In this document: one piece after another, positions 1 through 8,973 of the stretch
Position numbering within the stretch: the first letter of the stretch is position 1
Layout of the letters: the number at the start of each line of letters is the position of its first letter
Assembly (NCBI GenBank): GCA_000720805.1
Contig: JODI01000076.1
Coordinates: 1 to 39,355, forward strand
Source: Streptomyces violaceoruber
Lineage (GTDB): Bacteria; Actinomycetota; Actinomycetes; Streptomycetales; Streptomycetaceae
DNA: 39,355 bases
Reading direction: 5' to 3'
Made by a program: the position numbers and the translations under genes
The notes under the pieces: model-generated
What the model saw: the letters and a program-made list of their open reading frames with translations, nothing else
The model's database searches: none
Told to the model about the DNA's origin: nothing

Positions 1-71
1 CCGCCGCCATCTGGCACAACCGCAACACGGGCCAAGCCATCACCCGATCACTGACCGCCTACGACCACTGA
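1..71 (+). CDS. C-terminal end of an IS5-type DDE transposase (cut by window edge)
   Basis: Reading from base 3, 22 codons end in TGA at 69-71. The tail reads AAIWHNRNTGQAI followed by RSLTAYDH. This tail (WHN...RSL.AYDH then stop) is typical of IS5-type transposases that are abundant in Streptomyces. Only the last residues are visible, so whether the element is intact cannot be judged. It is not the same group as the transposase scar at 18.9-19.6 kb, whose C-terminal part is different. It marks the left side of the mobile, accessory part of the window. Confidence 0.55.
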   Translation, partial: AAIWHNRNTGQAITRSLTAYDH

Positions 72-85
72 CCAAGCCTTCGGAC

Positions 86-200
86 TTACTCGTCTAGTGG
101 TACCACGCGGCATGGGAATTCTCCGCGGCGAACGAGGTCGTAGCTCTTCGATCTCGAGAAGCCGAACGCCTCGGCGGCGTCCTCGACGCTCGCCGTTCCA
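86..200 (-). pseudogene. Stump of an excisionase/MerR-like HTH protein
   Basis: On the minus strand an open frame ending in TAA at 86-88 encodes VEDAAEAFGFSRSKSYDLV followed by RRGEFPCRVV. This is the DNA-binding helix-turn-helix of the small excisionase-like proteins that accompany integrases in actinomycete mobile elements. The frame stops soon after the recognition helix and lacks the usual wing and tail. No start codon or ribosome binding site is visible before it runs into the end of the neighbouring gene. It is best read as a decayed fragment between a transposase tail and the 748-aa gene. The family call rests on motif memory alone. Confidence 0.4.
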
Positions 201-231
201 CTCCACGTCGGGCCCCGCCGGACGAACTGCG

Positions 232-2478
232 TCAGACGGGTTCCGTCATCTCCTCCATGAGCTCGGGCAGTCTGCGCAGCCTGGATAGCGTCTGGTTCAG
301 GAGGCGCACGGTCCTATCGGCCTGGTGTCGGCCGATGGGTTGGGCGACAGACGCCGCCCGGCTCTGGTCCGCGAGGTGGCCGAGGAGTTCGCCGACCTCG
401 GCGGAGGCCGCGTGCAGGCCACGGATCCGTTCCTCGACCCGGGTCACCAGTGTCTCAAGGGTTAGCGGTTCCTCGGGGGAGGGCATGGAGCTATCGGCTT
501 CGTCAGTCTCATCGGTGGCGGGCGCTTCGGACTGGGCCGAGACTGCAGGGGCGGGCGGCGCCGCGGTGGGTTGTACAGGGGCTGATGTCACGAGTGAGGG
601 CGTTGGTGTCATGGGTGAGAGGGCGGGGGGCAGTGTAGGCGAAGGGAGGGGGGTGGGCACCGTCGCCGTGGTGAGCAATGGTGGTGCAGAATGCACTGTC
701 TTGCGGGGTCGGGTACCGGTGTCCTTGGGGAATTCGCTGTCGAACCAGAGCGGTGTCATCTCCCGCCCCACCATCTCCTTGCCGGAGCTGCTGACGCGCC
801 AGGGCCGCCGGTCTCCGTCGTCCATCGCTGCGGCCAGCGACTTCAGTACGCCGACTGCCATCATCCGGCTCTTTTCGTGCCGCAGGGCCTGCAGGCAGTT
901 CATGACGGTCCTGCGAGATCGGCGAATTCGTTCCCCTGCGTCGCCGATCGCCTCCTGGCCGTCGAGTGAGCCTCGGTCGGCCTCGATGATGCCGAAGGAG
1001 GCCAGCCAGTGCGCCGCCCGATAGGACACCAGTTCGTCGAATGCGTCGTCATCGGTGTCCGCGGCAGCGAGCAGATCTGGCAGCCTGCGTCCGGAGAGGA
1101 CGATTCCCTCCCGGGCCCGAGTCGAGAAGACCTGGCCCACGCGTGGGTTCCATGGTGCCGGGTAGCTCTCGGAGGTCAGTGCGGACCACGTGCGCGCCCG
1201 CTGGTTGATTTCTCCCGACTTAAGCTGAGATGGTGGGTTTTCGCTGAGCGCGCGCCGCAGTAGATGACGCTTGCGCGGATCCACCGGAAACAGTTCCTGC
1301 AACAACCTCATGGAGCGCAGGTCTCGCAGCTCGGAGACCGTCATGTCCGCCGACGCGCCCGAGAGTTCACGGATCGGCGCGAGCCCGGAAAGGACCTCTG
1401 CCGTTTTTTCGTCCATAACCTGTTGCGCCACGTACATCCCGAGAACGCTCCGCCCCAGCGCCCGCGAGCGGTCGAGGGCGTCGAACTCCAGCGGCGGGTG
1501 GACGTGATCGCGCCGGTTGTTCATCTGGACGATGCGGTAGAGCCGCTGCGGAGTGGGGGTGCCGATCACCAGATGCGCGTCCACCACGGCGATGGCCGCG
1601 GCACGTCGCGCCCGTGAGCCGTTTGTCGGATCCAGTTCGCCGTCGCCCGTCTCCGCGAACTCCCTGTTGAGTACGGCGGAGAATTCAGGGAGCCAGTCAC
1701 GAGGGTCGCAGATGATCTCGTCCCCCTCTCGCTCCAGTTTCTCCGCCGGGACACCGGCCAGCACTTCACTGGATGTCAAACGGAAGATCGACTGCCGCTT
1801 CTGTGTACGATTATTGCCTCGAACTGCCATCCACCCCCAATAGGTGTCCGGGTAAAGAGGGTTGCCGTCAGAGTCCCTCTCCGGGTTGTCCTCGATCCTC
1901 ACCTGCTGGGGAACGTACATCCCGGGGTCTTGCTGCCCGTTGAGGACCAGGTCTTCCTCAAGGTCGTAAGGGCGGACGCGGTCTCGCCTCTTCAGTTCAT
2001 CCGCCGCGTCCTCGGCGTTCATGATCAACATGCGCCGGTTGGCCACGATGCTTTCGAGTGCGGCGAAACACTTCTTGCGTCCATCGTCGTCGACACCCAT
2101 CCATGGCCGGACCGAAGCCAAGGTCCTCTCGGTCTCCCGGCCGACCGTCGGATCCGCGACGGAGCGCCAGATTGAGCTGATCCGTTCGTTGTGTCCCCAC
2201 TGCACACCGCCGACGCCGTGCATCCGGACGACAGCGACGACCATGTCACCGGCGTCTGTGCGGATACGCCGAACCGCGCTCGGCTTGAGCGTGCGCACAC
2301 CGTGGGCGTCGGGCTCACTCAGCGTGTCATCGGGATCAACGATGAAGGGGGCGACGTTCTCCAGTGCACCACGGGGCAGATTCACCCCCTCGGTCGCCAG
2401 CACGGCCTTGATCCATGCCTCTTGATCCTCCCGGGATACCGGAATCGGAAACGGTCCATCGACATTGACCTCGCTCAT
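232..2478 (-). CDS. Hypothetical 748-aa protein with Pro-rich linker and helical C-terminus
   Basis: Function not recognised. ATG at 2478 is preceded by a GAGGT ribosome site six bases away. Residues 1 to about 590 look like one or two globular domains. They contain the segments WGWMAVRGNNRTQKRQ (about residue 215) and IVQMNNRRDHVHPP, which loosely recall the nucleotide-handling motif region of ParB/DndB-type proteins; this is only a hint. Residues about 598-670 are a Pro/Ala/Thr-rich linker, and the last 75 residues are a charged, probably coiled-coil helix. It lies 13 bases after the 79-aa gene upstream, so the two are probably one operon read right to left. The position next to mobile-element scars fits an accessory or defence role, but no enzyme motif is certain. 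Confidence 0.7.
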   Translation of the reverse strand: MSEVNVDGPFPIPVSREDQEAWIKAVLATEGVNLPRGALENVAPFIVDPDDTLSEPDAHGVRTLKPSAVRRIRTDAGDMVVAVVRMHGVGGVQWGHNERISSIWRSVADPTVGRETERTLASVRPWMGVDDDGRKKCFAALESIVANRRMLIMNAEDAADELKRRDRVRPYDLEEDLVLNGQQDPGMYVPQQVRIEDNPERDSDGNPLYPDTYWGWMAVRGNNRTQKRQSIFRLTSSEVLAGVPAEKLEREGDEIICDPRDWLPEFSAVLNREFAETGDGELDPTNGSRARRAAAIAVVDAHLVIGTPTPQRLYRIVQMNNRRDHVHPPLEFDALDRSRALGRSVLGMYVAQQVMDEKTAEVLSGLAPIRELSGASADMTVSELRDLRSMRLLQELFPVDPRKRHLLRRALSENPPSQLKSGEINQRARTWSALTSESYPAPWNPRVGQVFSTRAREGIVLSGRRLPDLLAAADTDDDAFDELVSYRAAHWLASFGIIEADRGSLDGQEAIGDAGERIRRSRRTVMNCLQALRHEKSRMMAVGVLKSLAAAMDDGDRRPWRVSSSGKEMVGREMTPLWFDSEFPKDTGTRPRKTVHSAPPLLTTATVPTPLPSPTLPPALSPMTPTPSLVTSAPVQPTAAPPAPAVSAQSEAPATDETDEADSSMPSPEEPLTLETLVTRVEERIRGLHAASAEVGELLGHLADQSRAASVAQPIGRHQADRTVRLLNQTLSRLRRLPELMEEMTEPV

Positions 2479-2491
2479 GCTCTACCTCACA

Positions 2492-2731
2492 TCACTCGGA
2501 GTCCCGGAAACGTTCCATGGCCCACTGGGCGCAGCTGGCCGCCCACCGGTAAGCCGGATTGCCTGTCGCGAGCGCGACCAGCGAGAAGAACACCTGCAGG
2601 ATTCGCAGCCGGTTCACAATCCGCTCGCGGCGCGCCAACTTGACCTCAGCTTCGGCCAGTTCCCGCTCCTTTCGTCGGATATCCTCGGTGGATTCGTCGA
2701 GAGGGCGGTCGGATTCCGGGGATGAAGGCAT
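2492..2731 (-). CDS. Small 79-aa coiled-coil protein, first gene of a two-gene unit
   Basis: The start is ATG at 2731, preceded by GAAGGG eight bases upstream; a TTG at 2779 would add 16 residues but has poorer support. The N-terminal half is acidic and then becomes a strongly charged heptad-like helix (RRKERELAEAEVKLARRERI). The C-terminal half has a moderately hydrophobic stretch (ILQVFFSLVALATG) ending in RFRDSE. This could be a membrane-associated or helix-pairing adaptor. It is 13 bases upstream of the 748-aa gene on the same strand, so the pair is probably co-transcribed and the products may act together. No family recognised. Confidence 0.55.
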   Translation of the reverse strand: MPSSPESDRPLDESTEDIRRKERELAEAEVKLARRERIVNRLRILQVFFSLVALATGNPAYRWAASCAQWAMERFRDSE

Positions 2732-3359
2732 GGCTGAGGCCCTTCGGGAGTCGCGGCCGTACGTCGACCCATCGGCCAACAGACGTCCCGCATCGGCACG
2801 TTAGGAACAGGAAGCATCCTGGCATCAGGAAGCTGAGGAGCGGCATGCTTATCCGGTAGATACTCGCTTCGAGTGAAGAGGCGTACTTTTGTTCCTATTG
2901 AGGGGCGGCGAGCTCACGCTCTATTGGTGCGGTTAGTAAAAACAAGTTTCCGGTCGGTATGCCCCGCGTGGAGATGTCGAAATCGCGAACGATGGGCTTC
3001 GAACAAATAAGCTGGATTGACGAATTGGCGAGTCGGCGCTAAAGATCCCGATGTGCCAGCTGAGTCGCTTATTGCAGGTGAATCTGATGGCGACGAGCAT
3101 GACCAGTACGCCCCCTCCCCGAGCGCGGGCCGCCGTGCAAGTCGAGCAGCAGGTCCAGACCGCACTCCCCGCCATCTCTCGACGAGGCCCAGCCGCGTTA
3201 GAGCTTCAGGGATCTGGTGCAGGCAATACGTCGACGTCGTCCCGCACCAACGCGACGGCCGCGCCATTCGGTAACGGACGTGATCAAACCCCGGACGGAC
3301 AGACCACCCCTGTCGTACCGTCACACCACAGACCAGCGCCAACCCGCCCAGGCGCTCCA
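2732..3359. other. Gene-poor stretch between divergent units
   Basis: About 630 bases without a convincing gene. The part from 2830 to 3060 is clearly less GC-rich than the surroundings and probably holds the promoters of the minus-strand pair to its left. From 3087 an open frame (ATG with an AGGTGA site six bases upstream) runs in phase into the deoxyribosyltransferase-like gene, so some of this stretch may be a low-complexity N-terminal extension of that protein. Several shadow frames on the minus strand are not convincing. Confidence 0.4.
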
Positions 3360-4016
3360 ATGCCGTCCATCTATCTCGCCGGAAAGATCGGCCCAGGCGA
3401 CTGGCGTTACGACCTGATCGGCTACGGGCTCCGCGGAGCCTGGGAGGTCGACGATGACCACCCCTCCGAGCCGTGGCCCGTCCTGAAGCGCAGCGTTTTT
3501 GGCTTCTTCGACTACGTTGGCCCGTACTTCGTCAGCGACGACCACGGCTGTGGACACGGCCCCAATACCCACGGTTGCGGCAACGACGGCGCTGTTCCCT
3601 GTTTCACCTATGAAAACCTGCCCAAGAGAAATCAAGTACGGGACCTCTGCCTCTCGGCCATCGACACAGCAGACATCATGTTCGCCTGGCTCGACGACCT
3701 AACGGCCTACGGCATGCTCGTCGAGATCGGCTACGCCAAGGGACGCGGCAAGACCATTGTCGTCGTAGCGCCCGAGACACCCCAGACCTTTGGATGGTTG
3801 TCGGAGGCCAGCGAGGTTGGTATCGGGATCGCGGACAGTGCCACCAACGATCTGTGGTTCGCCTTCTCTTGCGCCTCCAGCACCATCGCCGCCGCGACTC
3901 CCCACCGGCGACAACGCCGCGGTACGCAAGTACCTCGGCCTGCGCGAAGCCAACCCGGGCATCCGTGCGGTGCCGCTGCCGGCCGCCCTCGACCGCGCAG
4001 GGCAGCCGACACATGA
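3360..4016 (+). CDS. Nucleoside 2-deoxyribosyltransferase-fold protein, C-terminus probably frameshifted
   Basis: The protein begins MPSIYLAGKIGPGDWRYDLI, the first strand and loop of the nucleoside 2-deoxyribosyltransferase fold. Further on, ADIMFAWLDDLTAYGMLVEI and GYAKGRGKTIVVV contain the conserved D and the E of the GxxxE..G region. Members cleave or transfer N-glycosidic bonds of nucleosides or nucleotides. Between the halves lies DDHGCGHGPNTHGCG, a Cys/His-rich segment that I recall from related actinobacterial proteins. After about base 3900 the reading frame turns Arg/Pro-rich, while the next frame continues as PTGDNAAVRKYLGLREANPG, which points to a one-base indel. I placed the start at 3360 because the fold starts there. 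An in-phase ATG at 3087 has a better ribosome site and would add a low-complexity leader. Proteins of this fold occur as effectors in anti-phage systems; that role is only an inference here. Confidence 0.6.
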   Translation: MPSIYLAGKIGPGDWRYDLIGYGLRGAWEVDDDHPSEPWPVLKRSVFGFFDYVGPYFVSDDHGCGHGPNTHGCGNDGAVPCFTYENLPKRNQVRDLCLSAIDTADIMFAWLDDLTAYGMLVEIGYAKGRGKTIVVVAPETPQTFGWLSEASEVGIGIADSATNDLWFAFSCASSTIAAATPHRRQRRGTQVPRPARSQPGHPCGAAAGRPRPRRAADT

Positions 4017-4152
4017 CAGTCCGGCAGATGCGGGCGCAGCGCGCGGTCAGTCAGTGGGCGCGGCAGGGCTGAGCTGACGGGACTCGACCGCCTGCAGCAG
4101 GGGCGATCAGGGCCTGGCGGCCACCGGCCCGGCGCCACCGCGCGGGCCCCAG

Positions 4153-7100
4153 TCACCATTGGATCGTCCCTGGGACCGACGGCGGCGCCTCCCGTGCCGT
4201 GACCGTCTCGCGTGCCGACGCGCGGACGTCGGGGTGTGCGTGCCGGCGCAGGGTGCGGAGCCGGCCGAGCCACGGCTCCGTCCACCGAGAGCGGCTGCCG
4301 CCCGAGACGGTGAGCCTGATGGCGAACAGGCCCTGGGCCAGGCCCGGTTCCGCACCCAGCGTGCGGGCGGTCTCCAACCACGCGTCCGGCGCGGGGCCGC
4401 TGATCGCGCTGAGCCGCGAGCTGAGCCCTTCGGCGATGTCCCGGGCGAGCAGCGGACGTCCTTCGCAGTCGGCCGCCAATCGGCACAGGCCCGACGACAG
4501 CGCGGTGGCGTCCTTGTTCAGTTCGAGGGCGTACAGCCGGAGTTCGGCGACGGAGCGCGCGAAATCCTCGTGCCCGGCGGCGGTGTCGGCGGCGCGCAGC
4601 AGCACGTCCGCCGTCGGCCGGCCCCCGCCCCGGTAGCGATGGTGGAGCAGGAGGTGGTGCAGCAGGCTCGCGGCCCGCTGCCGGGCCGGCTGGTCGCGTT
4701 CGGGCTCGGCGTCGGGCTGGTCCGGGTCTCCTGTGGCTTCCAGCATCGCCCGCAGGGCCCGAAGGTACGGGCCGTCGTCGTCCGCCGCAAGCTCCACCAG
4801 CTCCTGCCCGGCCATCGCCCACACCGCCCGATCGGCAAGGTCCGTGGTGGCGGCCACCAGCATCTCGGCGATCTCCGGCTGCCACGGTGCCCATTCCGCC
4901 AGTGCTGGGAACAGCGCCGCAGCCGTTTCCGGTTCGAGCGGCTCGCAGGCGTGATGCAGCAGCCCTGCGTACCTGGCCCGATGCTCCTCGTCCACCTCGG
5001 CCACGGCCGCCCGTGCCAGCTCCTGGCGGAGCTCCGTGCGTCCCTGCGCGGCCGACTCCAGCATGGGCCAGCAGGCCGGCTCCGCCAGCATCCCCTGGGC
5101 GAACGAGACGCACACCGACTGCACGTCGTGGTGCTGCCCGGGCAGCTCGAACGCCTCCCGCAGCAGCGGCGCCGCCTGCACCGGGGGCAGCATCGTCGCC
5201 GCGAGGCGCACCGCCTCCTTGCGGCTGGTGACCTTCACCGTCCGCGGGTCCTTCGGCGTGAGCAGCCTGCGGAGCTCCGTGGCGAGCCGCGACGGCGCGA
5301 CGTACTGCGCGGCCCGCGTCGCCGCGTAGACCGCGACCCGGGCGCGGTCGCCGCCCGCGTGCTCCAGCAGCAGCGGCAGCACCTCGCCGGGGCGGTCGGT
5401 CCACGGCAGTGCGCCGAGGGCCGCCTCCGCCAGCGGGACGTTCGACGATCCCGTGTAGCGGCGGACGACTTCCAGGCCCGCCTCCGGGATCACTGCCGCC
5501 GCCGAGAGGGCCTGGACGCGCACATGCAGCGGCTGCCCGGCCTCGCCCGCCGTGCGCGCGAGCAGCGCAGCCGCCGCCCGCTGCTGGCGCGGCACCCAGC
5601 GGTGCGCCCGGTAGGTGGGTGGCGTCCAGTGGCTGCGGGCGGTCAGGAAGCGGCCGTACGGTGGGGTGTCCGCCAGCACCGGGTCGAGCAGGTCCGTACG
5701 CCGCTCCGTCAGGACTCTCAGAACGCACGGCAGGACGGCGGCGGACGGCTCCAGCCGCACGATCCGCTCCACCCGCTCGTCGCGCCCCTTCGGCTGCTCC
5801 AGCCAGAGGTCGACGGCGGTGCGGACGGACGCGTCGTTTCCGAACTGGACGGCCTGCCACAGGTACTCCTGGAGTTCGGCCATCCCCCACGCGCGCCGCC
5901 CGAGTGCCCGTACGAGTGCGAAGACGAGCGAGTAGTCGGCCTTGTCGGTGGCGGCCTCCAGCCACGGCCGTAGCGCCGCCAGCACCTCGTACTCCTGGCC
6001 GCGTCGCAGCACGATGTCGAGGCGGCCGACGTTCGCGCCGCCGGTGTGGCCGGACAGCCGGGTGAGGGTGTCGAGGGCCCAGCCGATGAGCCGCGTGCCG
6101 CCCGTGACGGCGTGCTCGCGCAGCACGGACAGGGCGAGCGTGCTGAGCGCGTGACGGGTGCTCCAGGAGGAGTCGCGGGCTTCGACGGCGTCGATGGCGA
6201 TTCGTCCGAGGTCCTCGGCGGCGTCCTCCGCGAACAGCGAAGGGCGCACCTCCGCCAGTGCGGAGAGGGCGGCGCTACGGACCGGGTCCTGTTCATTGCG
6301 CAGCCGCAGCAGCGCACGCAGCAACCGGCTCACTTCCTGTGGGTCGCGGGAGCGTGCTGCGTTGCGGACGAGCAGCGGGTACGCCGTGGCGCGGTCGTCC
6401 GCGTCGGAGCGGCGGACGGCGGTGAGAAGGTCGTCACGGACCTCGTCCGGCGGCAGATAGGCGGCTGCCGTCAGTATCTGCGTCCAGTGCGAGCCCCTGC
6501 CGCGGGCCAGCATCGCCATCCGCCGAGCCTCGGCAGTGCGCCGCTCGTACGGCAGTACGTCGAGCAGGGCGGGGCTGAGGTCCGCGTGGGCGAGATCCTT
6601 GCCCTCCATCGCCGCATCGAACAGGGCGCCGCGGCGGGAGGGCGGCAGGCAGGCCAGCAGCCGGGCGAGAGCGGCTGCGTTGTCGTTCCAGGCGCAGGCG
6701 AGGTCGGTGAGTTCCGCCGGGGCGTGGCGGACGAGGCGGCGCAGCACGGCGGGTTCGAGGTGGCCGCTGTTCAGCCGGGACCGCAGCTTCGGGCGCAGCA
6801 GCAGCCGCACCGTACGGCCGGGATCCGCCTCGACCAGGAGGTGCAGCTTGCGGTCCACGGGCATCGGCAGCGTCTCGTAACGCTCGAGCACAGCCAGCAC
6901 GCCGAGCGGATCCCGTTCGGCGAGGAGCGCGAGCGCGTCCGCGTGGGACGCCAGCCAGCCGTCCCGTACGACGGCGGGGAGGGTGTCGAGCTGCCGCTCC
7001 ATCTCGGCGAGCAGCAGAGCGGGATGGCGGGCGGCGAGCAGCCGGTAGGAGCTCAGTCCGCGGAACAGGCGGGGCAGCAGCCGGGCGGCGGTCTCCGCCG

Positions 7101-7545
7101 AGCAGGCCGCGAGCAGTTCCGCGGCGGCCTCGGCGCCCCATCGCCGGTACGTCGGCTCGACCAGCTCCTCGGCGAGGCCCGTACGCCCCGCCACGGCGAT
7201 GGCGTGCACGAGCTGCTGCCGCACGGCGGCGGGCGCGTCCTCGATGGCCTCGATCACGGCGGCGTCCCTGAGCCGCCCCTGCCGCAGCGCCCTGATCGCG
7301 GGGGCGCGGACGAGGCGGTCGGGGTCCGCGAGGCAGCCCTCCAGATACGCGTCGTGGCGCACCATGTCCGCCACGGTGGCGGCGAGCCGCCGCCCGTGGA
7401 CGCCGTGGGCGGCAAGCCCGGTCACAAGCTCGTCGACCGTCCCCATGGCCGCGGCGCACCGGGCAGCGGAGGCCAGCTCACGCATGCGGTGGGGGTAGGA
7501 GAGCTGGTCGACGGCTGTGAGCAGGTGTTCGGTGCGCTGCGACAT
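4153..7545 (-). CDS. Large HEAT-repeat-like protein (1130 aa)
   Basis: The start chosen is ATG at 7545 (MSQRTEHLLTAVDQL). Upstream in-phase codons only extend into an unrelated oxidoreductase stump. The whole protein is made of short Leu/Ala-rich helical units with frequent Arg and Pro, such as DPDRLVRAPAIRALRQGRLR and DPVRSAALSALAEVRPSLF, as in HEAT/armadillo scaffolds. No catalytic motif, membrane segment or signal peptide is visible. Similar proteins of about 1,100 residues, annotated only as hypothetical, are common in streptomycetes. It stands alone on the minus strand and is divergent from the HEPN gene across about 520 bases. The likely role is protein-protein scaffolding, target unknown. 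Confidence 0.75.
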   Translation of the reverse strand: MSQRTEHLLTAVDQLSYPHRMRELASAARCAAAMGTVDELVTGLAAHGVHGRRLAATVADMVRHDAYLEGCLADPDRLVRAPAIRALRQGRLRDAAVIEAIEDAPAAVRQQLVHAIAVAGRTGLAEELVEPTYRRWGAEAAAELLAACSAETAARLLPRLFRGLSSYRLLAARHPALLLAEMERQLDTLPAVVRDGWLASHADALALLAERDPLGVLAVLERYETLPMPVDRKLHLLVEADPGRTVRLLLRPKLRSRLNSGHLEPAVLRRLVRHAPAELTDLACAWNDNAAALARLLACLPPSRRGALFDAAMEGKDLAHADLSPALLDVLPYERRTAEARRMAMLARGRGSHWTQILTAAAYLPPDEVRDDLLTAVRRSDADDRATAYPLLVRNAARSRDPQEVSRLLRALLRLRNEQDPVRSAALSALAEVRPSLFAEDAAEDLGRIAIDAVEARDSSWSTRHALSTLALSVLREHAVTGGTRLIGWALDTLTRLSGHTGGANVGRLDIVLRRGQEYEVLAALRPWLEAATDKADYSLVFALVRALGRRAWGMAELQEYLWQAVQFGNDASVRTAVDLWLEQPKGRDERVERIVRLEPSAAVLPCVLRVLTERRTDLLDPVLADTPPYGRFLTARSHWTPPTYRAHRWVPRQQRAAAALLARTAGEAGQPLHVRVQALSAAAVIPEAGLEVVRRYTGSSNVPLAEAALGALPWTDRPGEVLPLLLEHAGGDRARVAVYAATRAAQYVAPSRLATELRRLLTPKDPRTVKVTSRKEAVRLAATMLPPVQAAPLLREAFELPGQHHDVQSVCVSFAQGMLAEPACWPMLESAAQGRTELRQELARAAVAEVDEEHRARYAGLLHHACEPLEPETAAALFPALAEWAPWQPEIAEMLVAATTDLADRAVWAMAGQELVELAADDDGPYLRALRAMLEATGDPDQPDAEPERDQPARQRAASLLHHLLLHHRYRGGGRPTADVLLRAADTAAGHEDFARSVAELRLYALELNKDATALSSGLCRLAADCEGRPLLARDIAEGLSSRLSAISGPAPDAWLETARTLGAEPGLAQGLFAIRLTVSGGSRSRWTEPWLGRLRTLRRHAHPDVRASARETVTAREAPPSVPGTIQW

Positions 7546-7707
7546 GAGGGCGATTCTGCCTGGGGTGCGGGGGTGGCGCCTGCGGATTTCGGCGGGACGG
7601 GGGTCGTTATGCGGCAGGCTGTGTGGCTGTCCGTGCGGGCATGTGGCGGTCTGTGCAGGCTCGGTCAGCAACTCCGTCAGCCGGTCGTGTGCCAACGTGC
7701 GGCTCTC

Positions 7708-7990
7708 CGGGGAGGGATGTCGTCGTGGTGGGCGCCGGACAGTCCGCGCAGGAGAGCGCGGCGCTGCTGTGCGAAGCCAGCGTCGAGGTCCGACTGCACA
7801 CCTGTGCAAGGGATTGGTGTTGAGAGGCGGTTCCGCCCCGCCGCCCCGGCAGCCAGACGCACCGCTGGGCCGCTCCTGGGCGCTGTACGGGGCCGTGTAC
7901 CAGGCCGCGCTTTCCGGTACTACCAGAGCAGTCGCGGTTGCAGATGCCCGACTCGCGCGTGTCCAGGAGGTTCCCCGCGCGATAACCTCG
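7708..7990 (+). pseudogene. Stump of an FAD/NAD(P)-binding oxidoreductase
   Basis: Frame 7708-7823 encodes GRDVVVVGAGQSAQESAALL, a Rossmann GxGxxxxE-type dinucleotide loop as in flavin-dependent NAD(P)-binding oxidoreductases. The frame then stops. Downstream, other frames still show LGRSWALYGAVYQAAL near 7860-7920, which resembles a later part of the same family. The sequence is therefore a decayed internal fragment with indels and no start. It occupies the intergenic space between the divergent HEAT and HEPN genes. Confidence 0.5.
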
Positions 7991-8064
7991 GGCGGATCGC
8001 GCGTCCTTACGCCACCACCGGTGAGGGCGTCGTGTGCAACATTCGTGTGGGCTTCGGGGGTGTG

Positions 8065-8973
8065 ATGGCGTCGGGCAACAGTCGACGATCTGCGGTCAAA
8101 GAGGGTGCTGTTTCGGATGGCCACGGCGGTACCGTTATCCGTTTCACCTATGGGAAAGACGTCAATGACGTCCGTGGGACCTCTACGGCAGTCGCACAGT
8201 GCCTAGCGGAAATTCGCCTCCACCTCGCGGCTGGTACGGACGCCCAGACCGTCAGGGCTGTGGCGCTCGTATACCGCGCGTTCGACGAGATCGCCGATGC
8301 GGAACGAACGGTTGGAACGGTCGCACACCAGCTGGATGACGCTTTGGCAGCCACCAGCGTCCCAGAGGCGCTGATATCGCGCCTTCGAGAGTTGATGGAT
8401 CTCGCTGCGAGAGCCCGCAGGCTTCAGGGGACCGTTCCCCGTCCTGCGCTGGATCTCTTGGCCCAGGCAGAGGCCGGCCTGCAAGAGGCATCTGCGATGG
8501 AGTCTGCGAATGATCGTTTCGCCACGGCTCATCTGGCAGCACTACGCACCGCCGCCGCAGTGCTTGCTGCCCGAGGCCGGCCACCGGAAGGCGCGAGCGA
8601 TGGGCGCCGCAGGCGGATCCGCAGCGCATGGGAGGTGCTTCCTGAAGTAGCTCCGGAGCTGACCGAGTGGAGCGTTCTCTTCGCGGCCAGGGCTCGAACG
8701 CGCGCTCGCGCCGAGGCCGGCCTCCCGGGCGCGGCGAGCATGCGCGAAGCGGAGGACTTGCTTCGCGATGCTCGGATGTTTCTCCGGATCAGCCAGCGGA
8801 TACTCCTGTCTGACTCTCGGCAGCTTGAAAATCTGCGACTGCCGGACCCGGAGGCCGCGTTCAGAGACGCCGACGAGCGCGCAGCGCTCGAAAGCCCACC
8901 GCTAGACATACCCCTTGGTCACACCCCGCCGGGCCCTCCATTGGGCGATGACGACGATGAATGGGACGAGTAG
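8065..8973 (+). CDS. HEPN-domain protein, SAV_6107 type (302 aa)
   Basis: The C-terminal two thirds match the SAV_6107 HEPN family: PALDLLAQAEAGLQEASAM, RFATAHLAALRTAAAVLAAR, then SAWEVLPEVAPELTEW and REAEDLLRDARMFLRI. HEPN domains often act as RNases through an Rx4-6H motif; here R151-FATA-H156 fits Rx4H. About 110 extra residues precede the HEPN core, and the tail is acidic (GDDDDEWDE). The ATG at 8065 follows a G-rich ribosome site; GTG at 8062 is an alternative. The next gene begins at the base after this stop codon, so the HEPN protein and a four-helix membrane protein are translated together. That arrangement suggests a membrane-linked RNase or toxin-like unit; the pairing is seen, the function inferred. 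Confidence 0.75.
   Translation: MASGNSRRSAVKEGAVSDGHGGTVIRFTYGKDVNDVRGTSTAVAQCLAEIRLHLAAGTDAQTVRAVALVYRAFDEIADAERTVGTVAHQLDDALAATSVPEALISRLRELMDLAARARRLQGTVPRPALDLLAQAEAGLQEASAMESANDRFATAHLAALRTAAAVLAARGRPPEGASDGRRRRIRSAWEVLPEVAPELTEWSVLFAARARTRARAEAGLPGAASMREAEDLLRDARMFLRISQRILLSDSRQLENLRLPDPEAAFRDADERAALESPPLDIPLGHTPPGPPLGDDDDEWDE

Noticed and set aside
257..1024. Long plus-strand frame opposite the 748-aa gene
   Set aside because: It is the antisense shadow of a gene with better codon bias, ribosome site and composition.
3731..5965. Very long minus-strand frame overlapping the HEAT-like gene
   Set aside because: Gly/Arg/Ala-rich shadow in another frame; the HEAT-like frame has regular repeats and covers the whole stretch.
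6046..8064. N-terminal extension of the HEPN frame to the left
   Set aside because: The frame is open by chance opposite the HEAT-like gene; a good start with ribosome site lies at 8065.
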